A stretch of DNA of 64,000 nucleotides from Paragonimus westermani. Taxonomy: Eukaryota; Platyhelminthes; Trematoda; Plagiorchiida; Troglotrematidae. The DNA is taken from assembly GCA_008508345.1 (NCBI GenBank), contig QNGE01000130.1, positions 70,887 through 134,886 on the forward strand. Reading direction: 5' to 3'. Of this stretch, positions 46,690 through 60,070 are shown piece by piece (position 1 is the first letter of the stretch; every line of letters starts with the position of its first letter). Position numbers and translations under genes: made by a program. The notes under the pieces were generated by a model that was not told the origin of the DNA, ran no database searches, and saw nothing but the letters and a program-made list of their open reading frames with translations.

Positions 46690-47770
46690 TCAAGCTTTTA
46701 CAAGTATATAGGTGCAGAGGTAATCAGAAGTTTCTTGCAATGGTACATTGGTGAATAGAGAGGTCACATCAACAGCAGTCAAATTGATGTCAGAATTTCG
46801 GTGGAAGAATAGAAAAGAACCATTTTTTGCACCTGTAATGCTCAGTTTCAATTTGATAGAGAGTTGCACAGGCAGAAATGTGGGGTTCGCCTCTAGGTGC
46901 GCTACTCGCAGACACATTTATGGCTTTATTGGGGACTACTGAACTCAACCACACCATAACCAAGTGCAAGCTTTACAAGCGATATGCGGATGATACTTTT
47001 TGTCTTCTGCCAAACGATAATGATCCCTAGGTCGTATTAGATGAGTTCAATAAAGTACGTCCGAATATAAAGTTAACTGCCGAGTTAGAACGTCATAACA
47101 GACTCTCATTTCTAGACATCGTGTTGCTTCGTCGATAAGATGGAAGATCCATTAATAGAAGAAAGGCGTGGGCGGATCAATACACACACTTTAACAGTTT
47201 CGTCCCGTTGGAGTACAAAAGAAATTCAATGTTTTACCCGTTGAATACAGCGTAAAAGATCTGCACATCAGACATTCACTCAAACTGGGTACCGTGAAGG
47301 ATTCACGCATAAAATTTGTATTCCGGTAAGAAACTTAAACTCGTCCACATAGTGGAGAAAAAGCCGATTTTCATTTGTTTCATATAAAGGTGAGATTAAC
47401 AGTGAAGTAATTAGCCGTGGACTTTCAAACGTGATCGAGAGTGTCTACCCTGCAGCCAGACTCATCGTATCGTTCGATACCTGCCCGGTGCTGATGCCAC
47501 GCCTTAAGGATAGTTTGTCCAAGTTCACTTCGTCTTTCCGTATCTACCCCATCACTCGTTGTCAAGCCGGTTACGTTAGAATAACCGCAAGGCAGACTAG
47601 TGAAGACCTACTGAAATGGCTTTGCAACGGTTCGAGAAGGCCCATTTCCAGGGCGATCGGCTCTCACTTAACTGACACTGGCCATCAACTAAATCAGGAT
47701 GAAGCGTCCTAAGCCATCTACAAGATTTGTCAAGCCTACTCCAGAGCTGTCAGAGAGCGAGTGTTATCAA
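46690..47770. mobile_element. rearranged Penelope-like element (RT plus GIY-YIG)
   Basis: The plus strand from about 46870 carries RT motifs WGSPLGALLADTFMALLG, KLYKRYADDTFCLLPND (YADD box near 46985), LSFLDIVLLRR (about 47105) and HFNSFVPLEYKRNSM. The GIY-YIG domain follows (RCQAGYVRITARQTSEDLLK, about 47560-47620; SHLTDTGHQL, 47672) and CLCAQKQFVQI near 47815. The upstream RT segment LTAVDVTSLFTNVPLQETSD lies on the opposite strand (about 46810-46715), so the element has an internal inversion near 46820-46870. Stops and frameshifts throughout. Confidence 0.85.
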
Positions 47771-47829
47771 CGGCCGAGGGTATTGCCATCTGACTCCACA
47801 ACCCTTGCCTGTGTGCCCAAAAACAATTC

Positions 47830-48639
47830 GTACAAATCTTTCAATCCCTAGCCCATTCTTCCGCAGCCACTTGAAGCCCGAGCAAGTGTGAACCACTTGA
47901 CACCGACGAACGCATGTCTCATGACAGACACGTGTGACAGCAACGTATTCACCGACACTCCCACCCTCCTCTAGTAAACTGCGATCCGGCGACGATATGT
48001 GATTCGTCACAGGGAGACAGCCCAGGGCATTTCAGTCACTGAAAAAACTCAGTCACATAGAAGTCAGCTGCAGGTGGCGCCAATTTGTTAAACGTCATCG
48101 TGCATTTAGGAACAACCACCTGGCCCCAGACCATACTGTTATACTTTCCTGTTTCGGTCTATCATGTGCACACATGTATTGCTGAAGGAAGTCTGAAGTG
48201 AGAACCTAACGAACATTAGGAGCAAATCTCAGCACATATAACTGGGCATATGCAGCATACACAACATTCTGGAGAGGCTGTGCAACTGCGGCAAAACTGG
48301 ATCCCTGCCACATGAAAGAAACTTATGAACAGGCGTCGCTCCATAACATCTGGCTGATTATGACAACCAATGTCAAGAACTTGAACGCAAGCTGACCAAA
48401 AGCTGGTACAAAAGCCGTAAAAATCAATTGGCCAAACGATTAGTACAGACAGAACGAGCCATATTATATGGGAATAGCATAATGTCAGCCTCTTCAAGTG
48501 TCCTGACCGCGAGTTAGTATAGGCGATGCCATAGTTGAAAACCAAGGTTAAACTGTTACTGACCAATCGCGCATACTTGAGGTGAGCTGAACTCTTTGAG
48601 GAGTTCAAGTGGCCCTAGTCGGAGTATACAGACGGAAAA
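47830..48639. other. intron segment, nothing recognised
   Basis: A 130-codon Cys-rich minus ORF (48216-48608) is present but resembles no family I can name. No splice-consistent furry block. Confidence 0.4.
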
Positions 48640-49190
48640 ATTGGGCGGTTGGTTACTGCGTCCCACGCTTCCCCCCAATGGAAGTACAGGTAGCTCTGGA
48701 GCCTAAGTTACCAAAACAAAACGGGACTCCGAGTCTAGATCGCCTTTCTTTTTTCCTTTTCAAGGGTGGTGTGAAGATTTGGTGTCAGGAAAGAAAAGAA
48801 TCTTTCAAATGGTTTAGGAAACTGAAGAGGTCCCTCGTAACTGGTGCTTACTAACAGCCATTAGTGTCCGTCGGAAGGGAGCCCTGCAACGGGTGCAGGA
48901 ACACCGACATCAATATGGGCAACTGACGATCGCAGTCATTTCATACCTGAAGGCTGTCCTCGAATAAGTTACCTGAAACACACGCTGAAACTCTACAAAA
49001 CAGTTACAGAAAAATACGTTAACCTGTCAGGATCACTGCACACCCATTCTGAAAGCACGGTAGTGTGCTATAGGTAATTGTCTCGAGTGCTTATTCCTTT
49101 TAGTGCCGTTCTTTGAGTGCGTCCGACCGCTTCTTTTCTGTTTAATATCGTTACGCATGACAATTTAGAGGATGTGTCTGAGGACTACAA
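48640..49190 (+). mobile_element. RTE/CR1-like RT fragment
   Basis: The plus strand reads VALEPKLPKQNGTPSLDRLS (about 48690-48745), then FRKLKRSLVTGAY, parallel to the RT fingers of the copy at 39910-40080. Further words (LSGSLHTHSESTVVCYR, SRVLIPFSAVL, about 49025-49115) parallel the RT block at 40390-40480. Neither the endonuclease nor the YADD region is present. Inactive. Confidence 0.72.
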
Positions 49191-49365
49191 TGACCTTGGT
49201 ACTGAGTTTCAGAGAAAGAGCTTCAACAGGTGTCAAACTTGATGAATGAGTTTCCCAGCCGTGAAGCAACTTTTCGGCAGATAACATGACAAAACTCCAC
49301 AAACAAATAACCCACATGAGAGGTATTTGTACCATGTGTCTCAGACTCACTGAGGTCTGTTGCTC

Positions 49366-49411
49366 AGTGCGGATGTCAAGAGCACTTACAGGATGTGCGT
49401 ATAAACCTCAA
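49366..49411. repeat. direct repeat, left copy
   Basis: The word 'gtgcggatgt' followed by agcactta.aggatgtgcg.aaactca recurs at 49625-49670 with a few mismatches, 259 bp apart in the same orientation. It may be the edges of a tandem repeat unit or a small insertion. No coding function seen. Confidence 0.6.
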
Positions 49412-49624
49412 CAATCTTGGATGGCATAAATTTTTAACGTAAAGCGGTGTAAACGATACACGATCAAAATCCACCGGAAACACGACCAGTCTCGTGGTTA
49501 ATGCCATACACCAGGTACATATACCCGATGAATCTCTAGCACATAATATGTTGTAGTTTGTAGTTAAGAGCTGAATTGTAAGGTACCTATGTCGTTTACC
49601 TCGGGCTAAATAAAATCGATAGAT

Positions 49625-49670
49625 CAGCGCGGATGTTAGCAGCACTTGCAGGAAATGTGCAGAAACTCAG
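49625..49670. repeat. direct repeat, right copy
   Basis: Second copy of the 46-bp repeat at 49366-49411, in the same orientation. Confidence 0.6.
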
Positions 49671-51052
49671 TCTATCGAAGTGGCACTGCAACTTTGCAGG
49701 GTACGCTGGCACAAAAAGTATGCGTTTAATGATCAAAATTTATTGCCTAAATCATCCAAATCATTGCTGAGAATGTATTATCTAAACGGATCTTGTACAC
49801 CAAGTTAAACAATATCGAGGGACTGTTTCCTAGCAGACGTTTTGTCGGATGCAGGCGTCTTTTGTATTTTGACCATGAAGAAGGAGTTGTAAAAGCCTAG
49901 GATTGAAAAATCCACTGAAAAAGCTCATGGTGAAAACGCACACAACAGTGGCATGAGTAACCGCACATTGTTAGTTGTTTTTGAACAGATAATTATACTG
50001 TGCACATGGAAGAAGACAAGGCTGTAGAAAAACAGAATGAAGAAAGCGGAAGCATTTCGGACATGAATACCATTCAGCACTCACAGGAGTTGTAGCGTTT
50101 GCATCAGAGGAGTGACAAGAAATTGGTAAAGAGATTGAGAATATTCAAGATAGCCATAAGCCGACGGGAACAAATAAGATATATTGGGTAGTCATCCAAG
50201 AGAATGTTCCAGGTAACAAGCGTGTGGTGAGATTATAAGTCGTCAACGTCGCAAACGGACATAAAAAGCAATCACTAGAGGAGTAAGAGATGCAAATCAT
50301 TGTTGTCTCTAAGACTTCGCTCCCTATGATCAACCTGGTCTCTAACTGAAGGTGTTACGAAAGACTACAACTAATATGGCTCGAATAAAAAAATTGTTGT
50401 CATCGCCCTCTTTTCTCAAACTATTCGTGAGATAGGAAACTTTCACTGAGAGGAAAAACGTAAACCAAGAAAAATTTGCCCAATGGCTGCCACTCTAACC
50501 TCACATGACACTCCACTACTTATTTGTGACAACAGAGTGCTTATAATGTTTGGTAGATCTTTTGACTTTAAAGGTCTGGGATTTTTTTTCAGATTGTGCG
50601 CGTTTAGTCATATCCAATTCTCTCGTGAACACCAAAAATTTACCACTTCAAATGTGTTTAGCTTAGGTTAAGCACATAGGTTGCACCATGAACGTGTAGC
50701 AGAGAGTGTCAATAAGCCAAGCTGACGCCCGATGATAGTAATCATCAAGATCATAGTCAAAGGAGGGTTAAGAACAGGATGATAAGCGTAAAAAAACGTG
50801 TCAGACCACAGACCAAACACCATAACTGTAGATACGATCGTAATAATTGACATATCACACGTGGGAAGAATACTTACAGGATTCTCCAAACACAGTGGTT
50901 AGATAGAGGAAGTATGACTAGACAGAAAATGGGCAGCTGGTAAGAGATCTGTAGCATGTGAAGAGAGAACAAGAGGTAAAACAGTTCCTATTTGGACGTA
51001 CGTGTATATGAAACACAGAAGTGAAAATATTGAAACCGCATGAACCACTCAC

Positions 51053-51209
51053 ATGTGCGATAAATTGGATGATTCGAACGAATATGTTCATAGGTGCATC
51101 TTTGGGGACAACGAACTTCTGATGTTTCGGAAAAATGCTGTTTACAATGTGATGAAGTTTACTCTGAGTCTCCGTGTGCTTCTCGCCACGAATTCGCACA
51201 ATATAAACC
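51053..51209 (-). CDS. fry: furry exon
   Basis: The 157-nt exon has acceptor gctgcgttcag|GGTTTAT and donor GCACAT|gtgagt. It encodes VYIVRIRGEKHTETQSKLHH, then VPKDAPMNIFVRIIQFIAH. It matches human VYMIRIKCESNTATQSRL and VPRDMPLNIFVKIIQFIAQ. The first base completes the Trp of the preceding LLW. Very secure. Confidence 0.96.
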
Positions 51210-51429
51210 CTGAACGCAGCGAAAAAAGCATGTAGGGGCAATTTGGGCAGGCGGATTGTATGGACAAAATCGGTTATGAATAGGAACGTCTAACCGGAAG
51301 ACAAACAGTTCACACACAAAGAAAACAGCTGAATAGCACGGCGGTCACACAAGTACAGATTATACATTATATATATATGTATATTAATCAACGAGAATAT
51401 CTGCAGCTCAGGTAGCACATTTAGATTAA

Positions 51430-51655
51430 TCAAAAAGAGGGTAGACACTGAGTGGTGAACGATTTATCGTGACGTTTCAAATCCACACTAGGATCCGTTA
51501 TCAAACAAATAAATGTGTGTGTGTGTGTACATATATGTGTGAGCGGCAGAACAATCTTATTTCGACACTTTTTTGTTTGATAACGGATCCTAATGTGGAT
51601 TTGAAACGTCACAATAAATCGTTCACCATTCAGTGTGTGCCCCTTTTCGATTACT
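51430..51655. mobile_element. foldback element with ~80-bp inverted arms
   Basis: The left arm (51430-51509) contains 'tggtgaacgatttatcgtga' and 'ggatccgttatcaaacaaa'. The right arm (51572-51655) is its reverse complement with few changes. They are separated by about 62 bp that include a (GT)n run. TA-rich repeats flank it on both sides (51364-51391 and 51656-51690). Class is unknown: MITE-like, or head-to-head Penelope ends. Confidence 0.75.
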
Positions 51656-51699
51656 TTATATATTTATATATATATATATAATATACATATATAACACTG

Positions 51700-53300
51700 T
51701 ATGTACCTTCATTTCTGAAAAAAACTAACGCACATCGACGCCAGACATTAACCTATGTAGACTAAGACCACCATTTTCGTGCTCACTTGCTCGCTAAAGA
51801 CTGGCAGCCAGAGTGCAAACACTCTGTCACTAAACGAGGCGTACAGGTCTGGGTGTGCTGTGTTGACGATACCACCTAGGTTTGAGATGAAACATATGTG
51901 GACTAAATGACAAGCTCGGCGAACGCTAACATCGAAAGCCAACACCGTCAACTCCAGCTACCAAATTCGTCAATATTTGCAACTATTCGTAAAACCATCA
52001 TCATCACCTGCACTTTTATGCAGCCTCAGTTCAAGCCAAATCAAGTTAACAAATTGTTTTATGCATCCTAGAAGGTAAATACCCAACATCTTCAGAAGGC
52101 AGAAAGTTTAATAAAATCATCAATGCGACTTTGCAGAAATATCAGGATTAGTAAAAAGGCATGCTAAGTGAGGGATAACACAAGAACCGTGAGTAACAGT
52201 ACACGCATATATAGTTGGGTATGAGGTTAAAATGAAGTGGTCCACCAGAATGAGACGAAATTCGGGGGATAGGCGACTTGCGCGCTTCAAAATGTTGGAC
52301 CACTACAAAGTCATTGAGACCGTAACAAGGACTGCCACTACCGTTACACAGACGCCACACGTATCTAGAAGGAGCTTTGAAATCTTTGGTAAGAAGTTCG
52401 GGGAAAATAACCGGAGAAACATATGGTCAAAAAGAGTGTATGCATGCACTCCTAAAGTGGCGCATAGGTATATATGGGATTGAAAACCATTTTCAACGTG
52501 AGACGCAAGAAGTGGATCTGCTTACTTTAGTGAAAGAGAAGTGAGGAAACTACATCAAATTGTGGTTCAACTAATCACCTGAATACATGACAGGTTGGGA
52601 CCTAGTAAAAGACTTTTCAACTTTTATTTGAGAACAAACATCAAAAAGCTACTGGTAGGTTGTTCGTTCAAAGAAGGGGAATAAAACGGCAATTCGTTTG
52701 GATGTAAAGTATACGCTAGACCAGTTAGCCAATCCAGCAAAGCCATTCTGCTGAGTAAGGAAGGAGGATATTTCCGAATGTTGAGCCCCAAATACATCGG
52801 CTTACTTTAGAAAAATGAATCCAGGGGATGAGCACGGGGTTCATATGAAGGAAGAAGAGTAATGGAGAAAAAATCACACTTTAAAGAGCATCCATATTTG
52901 TGACTAGTAGGGAAGAGTTTTTGACCATTTAGGAGAGCAAATAAGACTGTCGACCACCCCCAACACACATCATACTCCGTTACTTGCATTGCCAGATCGT
53001 CCGAGACGTGTTACATTGTTTAGCGGGGCAACTTCATTCGCGACCACCAAGAAACTCAATTAACTACTCTGGGAAACAGGTGGGATAAACTTATGGATAG
53101 AGTGCGTGGTAAAACTGAAAAGAACAAGGGACAACGAACTGTCCTCGAAAAGCGTTTCAAGCATTCTTGTGTACCTTTGGTAAAAATCTACCACTTAACC
53201 CACGAAGTCAACAAGCACTTCGGTGACCGGCAGTAACAGCATCACCCAAACTTCCAGTTTCTTTGTGGTGATGAGGAATCAAACAAAGTATGAGTATAAA
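51700..53300. other. intron segment, nothing recognised
   Basis: A plus ORF at 52232-52483 (Thr- and Arg-rich) has no identifiable domain. Otherwise only chance ORFs. Confidence 0.45.
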
Positions 53301-53390
53301 GATTACTGATAAACAGACTGAGAATAACACATTACCAGCAAGTTGTAATATTCTACCTTTCAACCAACTCGAGTGGCCTTCGTCGGGAGA
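53301..53390 (-). mobile_element. Penelope-type terminal unit with hammerhead-like core
   Basis: The minus strand reads CCCGACGAAGGCCACTCGAG, then TTGGTTGAAAGG, then the same conserved tract as at 7800-7892, ending GTGTTATTCTCAGTCTGTTT. The order of the CTGANGA-like box, hairpin and GAAA is kept. There is no linked RT. Confidence 0.5.
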
Positions 53391-54719
53391 TTACCTATTA
53401 TCTATAGCACATCCCAACTTACTCGGTTAAATATCAACAATATGCTGCCAGAAGTGAACAAATGTTTGTACTATTCCGAGCTCAAACCTATGGCACAAAA
53501 ATTCAAATATGAATAGAGTTAGTGCAAGATTACAAAACAAGACCGTATGAATAGCGAACGTTCGGAACCGCCACCGGCTTAGTTTCAAGTAGGCGTTAAG
53601 TGCATTACGCTGTCGGAATCTGTCTGGTGAGAGGGCAAAGACAACCACAGCGAGTTAAATAAGCCGAGACGACCACACAGGCCATCTGCCGGATGTAGTA
53701 GGTTTTCTGTGAATTGTCAAGCACATATATTAAATTTTGACAGAGTTGAGAGTACGAGGTGGTGATAAGTGCGTCAGTTTATTTGCAGTACTCGTCGAAT
53801 GGGGCAAAAGGGTCAGGTTATCGGAATCGGCCGGGTGAAATGTCAATCGGAGAATCGTTAACATTAAACCCGTGCTGACACTTAATCAGCATTGTAGGCT
53901 ATAACAATTTTGTCGGATGACGGGCGAATGCATCCCCAAACAGCTGTTGTACGAATGACCAACGTAATAGCCAGAAACTGACATTAAAATTCTGCCCGTG
54001 TCTTCCTCGTTGTAACGAACAATATAGATCACGGGGTGATGCAATTGTGAACCGAACCACTTTTAGAATGGCTTAAACGTAGGGGTGTACCGATCAAACA
54101 TGACAACATAATGTTGGCACTTTACTCCCATACTTCAGCTCAGATCAAGTTCTATGGTGAACTGTGTTAGAGGAACCTATTTTTTCCGCCCAAAACCGCC
54201 TCCTTCCTCGAGAAGACGATCCTATTCAATCATAATAAGCGGAAATGTCGTGAACATTCGAGAGGTGACCTCCACTAGTTTTTTACCTGCCTGGCCTTTA
54301 TTCCACTAAGCTCATTGGCGGCTTAATGACCTTGATTACTTTTTTGATGTCTGTCCTTCGGTCTTCTGGTTCGAGAATGTTGGTAGGTCACTAGGCACCT
54401 TATAAATACCATGCAATTTTCTCCTTGTCGCAAACCTTTTCGGAGCCGAACAAAGTGGCTTTTTTTGCACCCGTTTTTGGTTTGTCTTGGGCGCAATTAA
54501 CGGGGACCACCGCATATTTTCGGGACCAAGATTTGCCGTGCTAATTATATCAAGGAGGAGAACCCGATTTCCTATCAATCGTCTTATTATACCGTGGACG
54601 TACTGAGCCAAGGGTTACAACAAACCGTCAAACGGTTTCAGCACCATGAACGGAGCACTTTGAGGCTGTCCCCTTTCACTATCCTTGTTCAATTCTGTAA
54701 TGAACAAGACCGTTAGAAC
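53391..54719. other. intron segment, nothing recognised
   Basis: Only chance ORFs (53427-53648 minus, 54336-54611 minus). The latter is Lys/Arg-rich but unremarkable. Confidence 0.45.
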
Positions 54720-54724
54720 ACGAA

Positions 54725-54770
54725 AACTGCCAGATGCAAGCACTTCGTATTGACTCGTCAGTACCAAATT
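54725..54770 (-). ncRNA. possible degenerate hammerhead ribozyme core
   Basis: About 80 bp downstream of the Penelope ORF end, the minus strand reads ACTGACGAGTCAATACGAAG. This is the CTGANGAG box, a short stem and a GAA word, as in hammerhead cores of Penelope-like terminal repeats. The GAAA box is imperfect and stems I and III were not established. Confidence 0.3.
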
Positions 54771-54849
54771 TACAATAACATGAAAAAGGTTTTTTACATC
54801 GAGCAGTTAGGGAAGCAGGGTGGATAGTCAATTGGTGGTTTAGGAAAGG

Positions 54850-56505
54850 TCACTAAGTCCAGGGAAGGGTCAAGTTTACGAGCAATTGTTTCTGAACACA
54901 CAAAGTCGGCTTCAGTCGATTGATTGCAACCGCCTCAACAAACCGCAAGAATCTTGGATTCGAGTGACGTAATGGGATTCTGAATGCACAAATTGGGTCG
55001 ATAACGTGACCAGTGGTCAGGACGTGTGTTGCGACTGCGGACGCTGGTTGGTTGCATGTTTCAACCATATTGTCGTTCTTCCGCAATACAGAGTTCTGCA
55101 CCCAATTAGGCACTCTGGAGATCAAGCACCTCTCGGTTCTGCCTATGTAACTTTCTTTGCAGTTACATGTAAATTGGTAGATACAATGTGAGGTGGCACC
55201 GACAGGCTGATCTCCTTTGATTGAAGGGACAAGCAGTTTCTGGGTCCGGGCTAATACACAGAGTTCCGCTGTGTTGAATGTTCATTTAATAGAATTCACT
55301 AGTCTGAGTTGTTTGATGCATGCAATAATCACCTTTAAAGGGCAATTCTATACAAACCCTCTTTTTTCTCACTGTGGCCACCTGCTCGGAAGGTGGTTTC
55401 GGTTTACTATGCCTTTCTATGAATCTTTTCGGATACCCGTTAGATTGTAGTGTAGATGTGATGAAGTCTAATCCCTCGCAAGACTATCCTGTGCACAGAT
55501 TCGCCTTGCTCGTGTGAATAGTGTATTCACTAGTGCGCGTTTGTGATGGACCGGTGTGAAACTATTAAAGTTCAGGTATTCACCGGACCACGTGGATTTC
55601 CTATAGACGGCTCTTTTGATAGAGCCATCCTCCCGGCGACTAATGAGTATGTCTAGAAACGGCAAACAGTTGTCGGTCTCAAATTCACACGTTACTTTCA
55701 AGTTGGGATGACAACTATCGAAGCGCTGCACTAGGTAATCTATTGCCTGCCTAGACCGACTGAATACTAGTGTATCATCGACGTAACGTTTGTAATATGA
55801 CAGACTCGCTATGTCTGTAGCTAACTCCCGCTCAATCCTTAACATGAAAAAGTCTGCTAGGATGGGCCCTAGTGGACTTCCCATGGCTACCCCGTCTATT
55901 TGGCGGTAGCACCGATCAAGAAAACGGAAGCTGATGTTTTCGGCAAATAACAATAAGGCTTCCCTCAGAATATCACTAGGCAGAGGCAAAGTAATGTGGC
56001 TCATTTCAACGAGCTCACAAATATAATCGATTGTCTCGTGTAGCGGGACATTCGTGAATAGTGACTGAACGTCTATGGAATACATCAACTCACAAGCAAG
56101 ATTGATGTTGTCCAAGTCACTGATCAATTCAAAAGAATCTTTGATAGAATGTGCTTGAAATTTTTGTTTCAATGGAGTTAGGATTGCGACTAACCAGCGT
56201 GCCAGTTTATGATACGGAGAATCTGTCATCGCCAAGATAGGCCTAAGGGGCATTCCAGACTTGTGTGTTTTGGGAAGGCCGTAGAGCTGAGGTGTCGACG
56301 ACCCACACGGTTTAAGAGCTTTGTATGTCCTGTCATCGATTAAGCGCATTTGTACGAGTTGAATATGCCGTGCTATGCGACCTTCTATTTCAGTGACGTT
56401 GTCTACGGTGTCTATTTGCTGAAACTTCGTTCGGTTCTCTAGTATTGACAACATCTTATGTACGTATGTGTAATGGACGAAATAATGGGGGATTGCTTGC
56501 TGCAC
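54850..56505 (-). mobile_element. Penelope-like retroelement with GIY-YIG, 5'-truncated
   Basis: Best-preserved mobile element in the window. A 345-codon open frame (55468-56505) carries RT motifs in order: PQLYGLPKTHKSGMPLRPIL, YSIDVQSLFTNVPLHETIDY, MGSPLGPILADFFM, YYKRYVDDTLVFSRS (catalytic YVDD) and LPFLDILISRREDGS. After frameshifts around 55470 and 55320 the C-terminal part reads HCIYQFTCNCKESYIGRTER (GIY-YIG nuclease) and LKPTLCVQKQLLVNLTLPW. The N-terminal part of the RT is missing, and the 5' end abuts the RTE remnant at 56497. Retrotransposition would use the RT and nuclease for target priming; here it is disabled by frameshifts. Confidence 0.92.
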
Positions 56506-57650
56506 TCACAAGATGCAGTGTGGACCTGCTACCCGGTGGAAGGCCGACTGATCTTCTTTACGCTGATGACAAAGTGTTGCTGCTTGGTAATTTTCGTGCC
56601 GCATAAACGACGCTAGAGGTTATTTCGCGTTATACCAAGTACTTCGAAACGCGCTTTACAGCCACAAAATGTAAGGTGCTTTTTCAAGACAGATGTGATT
56701 ACGTAGATTTAACGTTAGATAATAAAGTCATGGATGTTGTTGACCGGTTTGTATACCTGGGGAGCTGCATCAACGACGGTGGAGGTGTAGAAATGCGTAT
56801 CTCGAAGGCTAGGGCGGTGTTCGCTAATCTGGGGCGCCTATGGCGACAGAAAGGTGTCTCACTGGACTGTAACTTTGCGACTGTGAAACTTGACCGCTCA
56901 GGGTAAAGGACGTGAATTGTCTTCAGGTATTTGACAACCGATGTTTGCATTCAGTCGCTCGTATCGGATGGCACCAGTGAATAAATTACGAAGAAGTTAG
57001 GAAGTGGGTATATGGTTGTGCTTGTCAAACGAGTTCTTTCGTTCACTCCTCACATTCTCACCGACTTAGATGGTTAAGTCATGTATCGATTAAGGATGCC
57101 AGCTAGTCGTCTGCCACACCACGCACTCTTTGCCGACGCTGCGGCCGACTGGCACAGGGTGCGAGGTGAAGAGATGATGACTTGGTGTGGAGAAATGAAA
57201 TCGTTCATGAAGGGGTTCGTCACCGTAGATCGGGTTTGTCTCCAGGGTCGGGGTCCTCACGACTCACAAAGTTGGTGGCTTGACACGTTAGGTGAGATGG
57301 CGGCTAGTTGGGATCAGTGGTGTGAATGTTGTGGTTGTGTGAGTGCACAGGGTAGTGAAGGCCGTGAGGGAGATGTTCTGCTGATAACGCCTTAATATCA
57401 CTTATAGCTGAGTAGTTCATTTGCAAGGTGTAGGCAGCTTGATGTTGAATGTTTGAATATGGACGTAGCTATTTTTGGCAGTCTGGTTCCTGCCCGCCCC
57501 CTTCCTGCTTTCTCCTCTCTTTATATATATAGGGTTCGGTTTTTTTCCTCCTCATGGTTGTGTGGTAGTTAGGTAGCAGTGGTTCACAGTGATCTGTTGC
57601 TGCCTGTGATGATGGTGATGAGAAATGGATGCTGCGAATTCTGTAGGTGA
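56497..57650 (+). mobile_element. RTE/CR1-like non-LTR 3' half with 3' UTR and tail
   Basis: The plus strand starts at the RT catalytic region (LLPGGRPTDLLYADDKVLLL, YADD near 56565). It continues CDYVDLTLDNKVMDVVDRFV, YLGSCINDGGG and ISKARAVFANLGRLWRQKG, then the C-terminal block MYRLRMPASRLPHHALFADA and EEMMTWCGEMKS (57081-57200) ending ASWDQWCECC. The 3' UTR has 'tgatgttgaatgtttgaata' and finishes with 'gcagtggttcacagtgatct' and a TGATGATGGTGATGA tail. Frameshifts and stops are present. It is the reference copy for the short tails elsewhere in the window. Confidence 0.88.

Positions 57651-60070
<2,420 letters not shown>

Larger units (their letters stand above)
49191..51052. other. intron segment with a spaced direct repeat
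   Basis: Apart from the direct repeat at 49366/49625, nothing was recognised. ORFs are short and AT-rich. Confidence 0.45.
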
